Source: Candidatus Bathyarchaeota archaeon (lineage in GTDB: Archaea; Thermoproteota; Bathyarchaeia; Bathyarchaeales; Bathycorpusculaceae). Taken from it: a DNA stretch of 12,667 bases. Positions 5,403 to 11,495 of the stretch are shown piece after piece. The stretch spans positions 1 through 12,667 of the forward strand of contig DAOVIH010000032.1 in assembly GCA_030673805.1 (NCBI GenBank), written 5' to 3'. A program made the translations under genes and the position numbers. The notes beneath the pieces were generated by a model that was given only the letters and a program-made list of their open reading frames with translations, did not search any database and was not told the DNA's origin. Within the stretch, counting starts at the first letter, position 1. Each line of letters opens with the position of its first letter.

Positions 5403-6599
5403 CTACTCATTTGAACACAGTTTTTGTGGGGAAGCCAACTTCTTGAGGTCTTCAACGCCTTTAGAATAACCAGAAGCTATCAAAACATCGCCGTCACGTA
5501 TTCTTAATTGCGATTTTGGCCGCAAGGAGGTACCTTGCCTCTTTATTGCTAGAATCCACATACCGGTTTCTTCTGGAACCCGAGCCTCCTTCAAGGTTTT
5601 GTTTACTAGAGGAGAATCACTTGTTACACAAGCTTGGGCAACAGTTTCCTCAGCTTCCTTGATTGCGAGTTTTAGCACGGGATGGGGTTCAATGTCCCTT
5701 AAGACAACCTCGGCCATTTCAGCGGCAGCATCAGCTAGCTTCTCTGCAGCTACGCCTAATCTAATTAGACCCAAAAAGCTGGAAGCTTCATCTTTCTCGA
5801 AGTCACTTCTAGCAACAAGCAGTTCAAAATCGGTATGCAGTTTGTCCACATATTCTTCGAGTCGCTGAACTTCTTCAGCTAGGTCTTTACTATCTAACAG
5901 AAGAGAAGAATAGGCTAAGTCTATCATCAATTCAGAGGTATTCTTGAGTTCAACGAAACGTTCAAGAATTTCCTCAAACTTTCCCCGCTCATGTTTCTCC
6001 ATTTTCATTGCTCCAATATCAGCAAGATCTTTGAACTCTTTAATTCCCATTGGGGCTCCGCGCGTAATCAAAATGTCTCCGACAAGAATTTTTTCAGTCT
6101 CCGTTGGATCTATAATCCAATCTTCATCTCGACGTATAGCAATTACGTCAACCCCCATATTGGCCGCTAAATCAAGATCACCTATCCGTTTTTCAGCTAT
6201 CACGGAACCTTCTTTTACTGTAGCTTTCATAAGACGTTCTTCAACTTTTTCGAAGATTTCTCCAATTAGGGGATGGATACTGATTTCTTGGGTGACTATT
6301 GCAGCAATGTCAGCAGCAGCATCTGAGATTTTATCGGTAGCGGCGGCAACTGTGGAGACACCTATCAATGCCTCAGCGTCTTCAGCATCCCTAGCTGCAA
6401 TCATGATTTCCATATTTAAGAAATAGGCGAAAGTGTCAATCTGGTTCTCAAGCTCCAAAACGTCTTCAGCAAGTTCTTTGTCATTAAACAAAGCGGCTGA
6501 GTAGGCTAGGTCGATCATAAGCCCAGAAAGGTTCTTCATTTTTAGTAGAAGTTCACGGACAGGTATTGGTTTGTACGCTATCTTTTCGAATCGGGGCAT
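5403..6599 (-). CDS. PhoU-TrkA_C-PhoU-TrkA_C regulatory protein, partner of MgtE-type transporter
   Basis: This 398-residue soluble protein is an internal duplication of a PhoU helical domain followed by a TrkA_C (RCK_C) ligand-binding domain, the layout of COG3273. PhoU repeats lie at about 14-105 and 210-303, each with the pattern LMIDLAYS followed by a helix rich in Glu and Leu (27-34 and 224-231). TrkA_C repeats lie at about 122-192 and 318-388; their shared features are IAIRR/IAIKR and the GDILITRG / GDVLIASG strand-turn (174-181, 370-377). TrkA_C domains usually bind small ligands or ions, and PhoU domains act as helical adaptors or metal-binding regulators. The gene follows the MgtE-like transporter by 65 bases on the same strand, so gating or regulating that transporter is the likely job. 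The ATG at 6599 lacks a close Shine-Dalgarno sequence; TAAAATATC (about 6638-6646) may be an internal promoter. Confidence 0.9.
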   Translation of the reverse strand: MPRFEKIAYKPIPVRELLLKMKNLSGLMIDLAYSAALFNDKELAEDVLELENQIDTFAYFLNMEIMIAARDAEDAEALIGVSTVAAATDKISDAAADIAAIVTQEISIHPLIGEIFEKVEERLMKATVKEGSVIAEKRIGDLDLAANMGVDVIAIRRDEDWIIDPTETEKILVGDILITRGAPMGIKEFKDLADIGAMKMEKHERGKFEEILERFVELKNTSELMIDLAYSSLLLDSKDLAEEVQRLEEYVDKLHTDFELLVARSDFEKDEASSFLGLIRLGVAAEKLADAAAEMAEVVLRDIEPHPVLKLAIKEAEETVAQACVTSDSPLVNKTLKEARVPEETGMWILAIKRQGTSLRPKSQLRIRDGDVLIASGYSKGVEDLKKLASPQKLCSNE

Positions 6600-6664
6600 A
6601 TTTTTAGCGGCGCTCCGCAGTAGAATAGTTGTTGGGCGATATTTTAATGATGCTCTTTGCAGGA

Positions 6665-7867
6665 CTATCCAAATATGAGTAAGGCTACCAGCAAAGCAAT
6701 TGAGGTTATGCTATCTGCGAAGGAGCTTTCGATTGGAATAACAAAATTATCTGGATCTAGTCCTTTCATAAAGGTTAGAATTGCTATCACATAAGATAGC
6801 AAAACGATAATTGAAACGGCTATGAGATTGGTTAGAATCAAAACTGAAGAAAGACTAAGAAAAGTCATTGGCAAGAGAACCCCGTTTATTAAGAGAGATC
6901 CGACGCACAGCACGATGAAGACTGCCAGTGAAGCCACCCAAGAAGTGAAAATAGTTTTTGAATGGTTCTTGATTGAAGAAAGTGATGGAGATAGAAGACC
7001 CAAGGAGAGTTTGGTAGTAGCGGTTGAACCAACCACAGACCCAACGCTGCCCACCACACTTATAACAGCAGGATAAATCGTGTAGATTTCTTTCCTGGAA
7101 ATCACTATGGAGCTTATGCTCTTCAGAATCGTTCCTGTAACGCTGACAATGAAAGCCACGACAACCATTGTAATTAGCGACTCTTTAACTGTTTTTAAAA
7201 AGACTTGATCCCGAAAGTTTTTAGCCAAAATGTAAAGAGCGAGAAACACAGCTGCTATTCCAATGAGAAGCAGAACGTGCGTACCCATAGTGTTTGAAAA
7301 GAAGAATATGTTAAGAACTAATATGTAGCAGATAGTTACGAATATATCGGAAACTGTGGACATCAATGGATAAACCACAACGTCGGGATCCAAGTTCTTC
7401 TCAAACGACAAGAATGCTACTTTGATTGTCACAAAGGAAAGGAGTAAACCCAAAGACATTGTGGCCATAACAACTAACAGAATTTCGGAGAATGCTCCCA
7501 ACGTAATCCCCCAAAAAGCAATCCCAAAAATCAGAGAAAAACAACTCATCACGATGCTCGTCAACAGCGTGATCAAGACAAGTGCTTCGATCAATGTACG
7601 AAAAGCTTTTGTATTATTGAAAAACTTGGGTTTGACAGTACCAAGGTGCAAAGCCGTGCTTAGACGACCACTCAGAAGACCGCTGGTAACTCCTTTTGCA
7701 CTCAGAATAGCAGGATAAATAGCTATTGCCCAAGGCGACATTTGGAAAATACCCAGTTGAGAGGCAACGATCAAGCCAGCGAGCAAACCAAATATGCTGA
7801 ATGAGTACACAATCAGCTTTTCTCTGAGGGCGGGTAAGAAACCGTCTGATATGAGGGAAAGAGCCAC
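6665..7867 (-). CDS. MgtE/SLC41-type divalent cation transporter, two fused MgtE membrane domains
   Basis: This integral membrane protein of about 400 residues is made of two MgtE-type membrane domains of about five helices each, like archaeal COG1824 permeases and eukaryotic SLC41 carriers, and would move Mg2+ or a similar divalent cation. The duplication shows in paired motifs (numbered from the upstream TTG at 7876): YPAILSAKGVTSGLLSG at 54-70 against YPAVISVVGSVGSVVGS at 268-284, and NLDPDVVVYPLMSTVSDI at 161-178 against GLDPDNFVIPIESSFADSI at 372-390. Acidic residues in the second pair match the cation-pathway region of MgtE. The cytosolic N and CBS domains of bacterial MgtE are absent; the downstream PhoU-TrkA_C protein probably supplies regulation. 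I chose the GTG at 7867 because GAGGGAG (7877-7883) ends nine bases before it; the TTG at 7876 would touch that site. Confidence 0.9.
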   Translation of the reverse strand: MALSLISDGFLPALREKLIVYSFSIFGLLAGLIVASQLGIFQMSPWAIAIYPAILSAKGVTSGLLSGRLSTALHLGTVKPKFFNNTKAFRTLIEALVLITLLTSIVMSCFSLIFGIAFWGITLGAFSEILLVVMATMSLGLLLSFVTIKVAFLSFEKNLDPDVVVYPLMSTVSDIFVTICYILVLNIFFFSNTMGTHVLLLIGIAAVFLALYILAKNFRDQVFLKTVKESLITMVVVAFIVSVTGTILKSISSIVISRKEIYTIYPAVISVVGSVGSVVGSTATTKLSLGLLSPSLSSIKNHSKTIFTSWVASLAVFIVLCVGSLLINGVLLPMTFLSLSSVLILTNLIAVSIIVLLSYVIAILTFMKGLDPDNFVIPIESSFADSITSIALLVALLIFG

Positions 7868-8478
7868 ACTATTCAACTCCCTCTCGAATCGACAAGAGCA
7901 ACTCTAGAACAGACCACTGGGAAAACTGGATAGAAAAGGAATTTGGAAGCCTAGGAACAGGATCTGTTGAAACAGCCCTTACATGATACTTTGATTGTAA
8001 TGGAAACTTTGGCTTGAATTGGCATCGTACAATACTGACTACTTTCACTCTGGTCGCCTTCTTTCGAACATGTATCGGTTTGGGCCATCCATTTACACCT
8101 ATTCAATGATGCTTTGCGCGTTAGGCGCCAAGCTTCACTTCAGAGCATTGCTCCTACTTTTTTAGAAAAGACAAACTTGGCTTAAATAATTTTCTGAGAG
8201 CCAAACAGCACTGCGCTATTGGAGAATCTTGATTGCATCACTGTGGACCGCGTTCAATTGCTAAACCTGATCAATAGAGAAGAAGGAAACTATTGTTATT
8301 TGATGACTGTATCTGAGGGATTTGAGGTTTGAACGCAGAAAAAGTGACAGGAAAGGAGCGGAATCTATGATTCAAGAGGCCCCATGGAGAATGCAAGATA
8401 GTTAGACTGGCAAAAGAAAATCCCTCTAATCTCCGAAAGACAGAGCAAATGAATTTCTCGACTACCCCCGAATGTTGA
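7868..8478. other. Gene-free stretch of about 610 bases
   Basis: Neither strand holds a convincing reading frame; the only longer ones overlap the end of the radical SAM gene in another frame. The region carries the ribosome-binding site of mgtE (7877-7883), a short hairpin with T-run on the plus strand (8143-8163) and scattered weak inverted repeats. I found no tRNA-like T-arm or complete C/D boxes. An unrecognised non-coding RNA, or decayed sequence, cannot be excluded. Confidence 0.4.
8143..8163 (+). terminator. Short hairpin followed by T6 run
   Basis: GAGCA (8143-8147) pairs with TGCTC (8149-8153) around a single T, so the real loop must open at least one more pair, and TTTTTT follows at 8158-8163. 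It looks like a weak terminator on the plus strand, but no plus-strand gene is seen upstream. It may be chance, or the end of an unseen transcript in this gene-free region. Confidence 0.2.
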
Positions 8479-10581
8479 TTATTCAGGCCCCCGGGGATTT
8501 GTCGAGCCTGGTTGGTGAACACACCAAGGATCTTCAGCTAAATAATCCCCTTTCAGCGATGTCGGTTCTGTGAAGTCTCCACAGTGATCTACAAAATCGC
8601 TTGAGAGACCATAAGCACGTGCCCGGCATCCACCGCATAAATCTCTGTAAGTACACCTGCCACATTTGCCCTTCAGCTTATCGGAATTGCGCAGATCATT
8701 AAGAATTGGTGAAGTGAACCATATGTCACTGAACGTTCTATTGCGAACGTTGCCGAGTTTAATAGGCAGGTAGGGGCAAGGAGTGATTTCACCATTTGAA
8801 CAAACTCTGCAGTAATAAAGCCCAGCGATACACCCTCTAATCCACTTTCTCATATCCAGCCCCATTGATTTCGCGATGCGCATAAACTGTGGAGCACATG
8901 AAGGTCGCACATTGAGGTTGTGTTTTGTGGTTTTGGAGAAGGCCATCTTAATCATTTCTTCGTATTTTTCTGGGGATATATCAGCAATTCTAGTGGCTCT
9001 TCCCGTAGGCACTAGGAAGAATAGGTGAAAGTTTTCAACACCTAGTTTCTCAACTAATGACATGATTTCTTCGATTTCGTGATAGTTCTCCTGAGTTACG
9101 GTTGTGTTGACTTGAACCAAAACATTATTTGCCCTTAGAGCTTTGATGGCAGATATTGCCTTTTTCCAAGAACCGCGCACGCCTCTAAACGCGTCGTGAT
9201 TCTCGGGAATACTTGAGTCAAGGCTTATTGAGACAGTTTTTATTCCCGCAGTTTTGAGTTTTTTTGCCATTGAATCGTCAATAAGCCACCCGTTGCTCCC
9301 CATAGCCATTCTTAAGCCTTTGCTAGTGCCATATTGGATTAGGTCAAAAACGTCTTTGCGGAGGAGAGGTTCACCACCACTCAATATAAGCATTGGTCGG
9401 CTTACATCTGATATCTGGTCGATCAGTTTGTGCGCATCTTTAGTACTCAATTCGTCGTTCAAGTCTCCACTAGTTGCGTTCACGTAGCAGTGGGGACATT
9501 TCAAATTGCATTTAAGGGTAGTATTCCAAGATATGACCAAGGGAACGTGTTTTCCGAGAATTTTAGCATTGGGGGAATAAGCAAGTTTAAGGTTGAACTC
9601 ACATTTTCCTTGATGGGCCATCCATCGAGTTTGTGACAAGCTAAATGTGAAGGGAAGGACGGTTTCCAACATAGATTTTGCATGTGCATAACACAAGTGA
9701 GTACAAAAGAGTCTTGCCACTGAATTGTCTATAGTCATTTTTTCAGCAATGTAGCTGTGGCTACCAAAGATGGGGCAATTTAGAAAAACCATCCGGCCTT
9801 CCAAGTTGGACAGGTCCATTGTGTAGTTAATAAAATGGTCGCTGAGCATGATCGTCTGTAGGTTTTCTCTTTTCATTCCAACTTTGAGGGTCACCTTGAG
9901 AGCAATGTTTACAGTCTCTTCCCCGAAGCGTCTTTGAATGGCGCGCATTGCAGTCTCTAGTCTCTCGATGCCTAAAGTATTAGCTAATTCGGTTGTGACA
10001 AGCAGCCCTCTTATTGTTTCATATTCTTGCCTCAAACGCATTTCAATTATATTTTTCGACCAAATTTGAAATAGGTTGTCAATTTCAGTTAGCAATGGGG
10101 GAACATTCTCATCAAGCTTTAGTTCTAGCTCCCGAGTTAACATTGACAAGTGGGCAAACCGATCAATTTTTTCCTTAGTGTTTAAACTATCTTTTGTAGC
10201 TGGTTTTTCAGGATCAAACTCTATTGACTTTGTTTGCTTGAGCAGCTCCGGTATGTCTGAGACGAAGTCATAATAAAAGCTCCGCAGGAGTCCGTCGATT
10301 TGGGGGGCCTCCATTTTTAGCTCACCCAAAATCATTCTTGTTTCGGTCGCCATTTTGGTCACCATAGCCATGTGATACAAAAGCGATCCCGCCATACCAG
10401 GGTCGGAATGTTGGGGTGTGGAACCTCCACGGAAGACTTGGTGAAAAATGCATTTTGCGCTTTCAAAGTCTTTCTTGGATAAGGCATCTAGAAAACTGTC
10501 GAGTTTTCTTCGCCTTTCGCACAGAAGAAGAGCCCATTTATGACAGTGTGTCTCATCAAACTTAACTAACGCTAACACCAA
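8479..10581 (-). CDS. Radical SAM/SPASM protein of AhbC/AhbD/NirJ type with large N-terminal extension
   Basis: This 700-residue protein has a radical SAM domain at about 346-560 with the 4Fe-4S motif C358-NLK-C362-PH-C365 and SGGEP at 401-405, then a SPASM domain holding cysteines 584, 591, 594, 602, 640, 643, 649 and 652, which can bind further clusters. VISWNTTLKCNLKCPHCY, ELSTKDAHKLI, FHLFFLVPTGRA, CGGCRARAY and GDYLAEDPWC are hallmarks of the haem-pathway group AhbC, AhbD and NirJ. The terminal GDYLAEDPWC (678-687) is set apart from CGGCRARAY (649-657) by an insert of about 20 residues. Residues 1-345 are not part of that family: helices to about 180, then a domain ending in KCEFNLKL (326-333) that weakly recalls V4R or ATC-hydrolase-like ligand-binding domains. 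The frame opens after a TAG at 10588-10590, and only TTG (10581) or GTG (10578) give a complete start. A TATA-like TTTTTTATTC (10603-10612) predicts a leaderless message there. No other haem genes are visible. Confidence 0.88.
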   Translation of the reverse strand: MVLALVKFDETHCHKWALLLCERRRKLDSFLDALSKKDFESAKCIFHQVFRGGSTPQHSDPGMAGSLLYHMAMVTKMATETRMILGELKMEAPQIDGLLRSFYYDFVSDIPELLKQTKSIEFDPEKPATKDSLNTKEKIDRFAHLSMLTRELELKLDENVPPLLTEIDNLFQIWSKNIIEMRLRQEYETIRGLLVTTELANTLGIERLETAMRAIQRRFGEETVNIALKVTLKVGMKRENLQTIMLSDHFINYTMDLSNLEGRMVFLNCPIFGSHSYIAEKMTIDNSVARLFCTHLCYAHAKSMLETVLPFTFSLSQTRWMAHQGKCEFNLKLAYSPNAKILGKHVPLVISWNTTLKCNLKCPHCYVNATSGDLNDELSTKDAHKLIDQISDVSRPMLILSGGEPLLRKDVFDLIQYGTSKGLRMAMGSNGWLIDDSMAKKLKTAGIKTVSISLDSSIPENHDAFRGVRGSWKKAISAIKALRANNVLVQVNTTVTQENYHEIEEIMSLVEKLGVENFHLFFLVPTGRATRIADISPEKYEEMIKMAFSKTTKHNLNVRPSCAPQFMRIAKSMGLDMRKWIRGCIAGLYYCRVCSNGEITPCPYLPIKLGNVRNRTFSDIWFTSPILNDLRNSDKLKGKCGRCTYRDLCGGCRARAYGLSSDFVDHCGDFTEPTSLKGDYLAEDPWCVHQPGSTNPRGPE

Positions 10582-10602
10582 CTCAGTCTAAAAGTTACTA
10601 CT

Positions 10603-10612
10603 GAATAAAAAA
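10603..10612 (-). promoter_or_regulatory. TATA-like box for the radical SAM gene
   Basis: The minus strand reads TTTTTTATTC, centred about 27 bases before 10581, which coincides with the TTG/GTG start codons. This supports a leaderless transcript and the unusual start. An alternative, TTTTAGAC near 10585-10593, is too close to the start to serve it. Confidence 0.4.
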
Positions 10613-10641
10613 GTTGGCGGTCTAAGAAAGTTCGAGGCACT

Positions 10642-10676
10642 CAATTGGAGAATTGTCACTAGGTAACCTATTAAAG
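10642..10676 (+). promoter_or_regulatory. Promoter of small membrane protein gene with nearby inverted repeats
   Basis: TATTAAAG (10669-10676) predicts a transcription start near 10700 and a leader of about 17 bases that contains the ribosome-binding site GGTGA (10706-10710), six bases before the ATG at 10717. Just upstream are CAATT-GGAG-AATTG (10642-10655) and TAGGT-A-ACCTA (10660-10670); the second overlaps the TATA box and the position of the TFB site. They may be regulator-binding sites in this divergent promoter region. Confidence 0.4.
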
Positions 10677-10716
10677 CTGCTTTAAGATTAAATCTTGTCT
10701 TAACTGGTGAAATCGT

Positions 10717-11004
10717 ATGATCTATGCATTATTAGGCGCAATAGTCATGTTTGTGGTCCTAATGGTTATAGGCATAAATCAACCAAGAGGAACAAGCATA
10801 AAGAATTGGTGTTATCTTTATCTAGCTATTTCTGTTGTTTTCGATGGACTTGTCATATTGGCAGTCGTAAATCAGTATCCTGAACTTACAGAGTTGCTTC
10901 TAGGGCTCTCTGCGGGAGCGGCAACAGGCTTAGCAATCCATGTCACTCATCACATTTTCGAGGAAGGAGAGAGCGAAGGACCCCCACTTAAGGGAAGCAA
11001 CTAA
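10717..11004 (+). CDS. Small three-helix membrane protein, function unknown
   Basis: This 95-residue product is mostly hydrophobic, with predicted membrane helices at about 3-20, 32-52 and 58-78, followed by a short polar tail. HVTHH at 75-79, at the end of the third helix, gives three clustered histidines that could bind a metal or haem, though this is only a possibility. The ATG has a good ribosome-binding site (GGTGA at 10706-10710, six bases away). The gene diverges from the radical SAM gene and ends 31 bases before the oppositely oriented tRNA gene. I do not recognise the family. Its codon use and clean start suggest a real gene. Confidence 0.7.
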   Translation: MIYALLGAIVMFVVLMVIGINQPRGTSIKNWCYLYLAISVVFDGLVILAVVNQYPELTELLLGLSAGAATGLAIHVTHHIFEEGESEGPPLKGSN

Positions 11005-11035
11005 AGAGGATGCAAGCTTAAGAAAGTAAAGAATC

Positions 11036-11163
11036 TGGCGCCGGGGAAGGGATTCGAACCCCCGCGAGCCAAAGGCCCACTGACTTACTTGTCTTCTAAG
11101 AGGTCCTTTTTGTTGCCTTAATGGATTTCGAGGCCAGCGCGATAACCACTCCGCCACCCCGGC
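11036..11163 (-). tRNA. tRNA-Ser(CGA) with 41-base intron
   Basis: The 5' exon (11127-11163) runs from acceptor strand GCCGGGG through a D arm with GCG/CGC stem to anticodon stem CTGGC and loop CTCGAAA, anticodon CGA (11128-11130). The 3' exon (11036-11085) starts at position 38, continues with GTCAG, which pairs with CTGGC (one G-U), then a long variable arm TGGGCC-TTT-GGCTCG that marks a type II tRNA, a T arm GGGGG-TTCGAAT-CCCTT, and CCCCGGC closing the acceptor stem. G73 and an encoded CCA (11036-11038) follow. The long variable arm, G73 and CGA anticodon all fit serine, reading UCG. A TATA-like CTTTTAGA (11187-11194) is centred about 27 bases before the 5' end. T-rich sequence follows the 3' end and may stop transcription. 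Confidence 0.95.
11086..11126 (-). other. tRNA intron at canonical position 37/38
   Basis: Removing these 41 bases joins A37 to A38 and restores a seven-base anticodon loop and a five-pair stem. In a bulge-helix-bulge model, exon CTCG (positions 32-35) faces intron CAAG just before the 3' bulge, giving three pairs and one C-A mismatch, so the motif is slightly relaxed. Exact ends could shift by a base because of the run of A residues. The archaeal splicing endonuclease is expected to remove it. Confidence 0.8.
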
Positions 11164-11186
11164 TACTCTAATGAGGTACAATGAAG

Positions 11187-11194
11187 TCTAAAAG
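11187..11194 (-). promoter_or_regulatory. TATA-like box of tRNA-Ser
   Basis: The minus strand reads CTTTTAGA, centred 27 to 28 bases upstream of the mature tRNA 5' end at 11163. Archaeal tRNA genes commonly have a box A at this distance. Confidence 0.45.
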
Positions 11195-11234
11195 CGTTTT
11201 CGCTAAGAGTTGAGGTAAAAGACAAAAGAATTCG

Positions 11235-11265
11235 AGTGTTTCAAAAACCCGCTATTTTGAACACT
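11235..11265. repeat. Hairpin-forming inverted repeat
   Basis: AGTGTT-T-CAAAA (11235-11246) can pair with TTTTG-AACACT (11255-11265), eleven pairs with one bulged T, around an eight-base loop. It may form a transcript hairpin at the end of the AbrB-PhoU message, which runs in this direction, or it may be a protein-binding site. It stands about 70 bases upstream of the tRNA. Confidence 0.4.
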
Positions 11266-11461
11266 TCACTGTTTCCCGTGTTTTTATTTTGTATTGCAGG
11301 GAATCTTTAACTAACTGTTTAGGTGCCCTTTTTCAAGTTTGAAATAAGTCAATATTTTTCGTGGCAGAAGTGTCAGTCAGTTAGTCAGTCCGCCTTAAAC
11401 TCAAGTCTTGACAAGTGTTGAAAAAGAATAGAGGTATTGCATCAAAACTAAGAGGAAGGCG

Positions 11462-11477
11462 TCATCAATATTGATGA
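11462..11477. repeat. Perfect 16-base palindrome after the AbrB-PhoU gene
   Basis: TCATCAATATTGATGA is its own reverse complement with no spacer. It lies 18 bases beyond the stop codon of the AbrB-PhoU gene (11496). A palindrome with no loop is better suited to a dimeric DNA-binding protein than to an RNA hairpin. Its role is unknown. Confidence 0.45.
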
Positions 11478-11495
11478 GAGAGAATTAGAGGGTTA

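Larger units (their letters stand above)
11164..11495. other. Intergenic region rich in small inverted repeats
   Basis: These 332 bases lie between the AbrB-PhoU gene and the tRNA, both on the minus strand, and contain no gene I can support. They hold a hairpin (11235-11265), a tandem of CAGT-like units (11372-11390), and a perfect 16-base palindrome (11462-11477). T-rich tracts near 11276-11292 are on the plus strand. Confidence 0.4.

Noticed and set aside
5944..6426. Plus-strand frame of 160 codons
   Set aside because: It is Ser/Ile-rich and antisense to the PhoU-TrkA_C gene, whose internal repeats confirm the minus frame.
8298..8320. TTGATGA followed by CTGA, possible C/D guide RNA
   Set aside because: Only six bases separate the boxes, too short for a guide, and no second pair of boxes follows.
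8315..8340. GTTCAAAC on the minus strand, possible tRNA T arm
   Set aside because: The flanking bases cannot form a T stem and no acceptor stem is found.
8271..8522. Minus-strand frame of 83 codons
   Set aside because: It overlaps the end of the radical SAM gene out of frame and has no recognisable domain.
10930..11181. Minus-strand frame of 83 codons
   Set aside because: It runs across the tRNA-Ser gene and its intron, so it cannot be a sensible protein gene.
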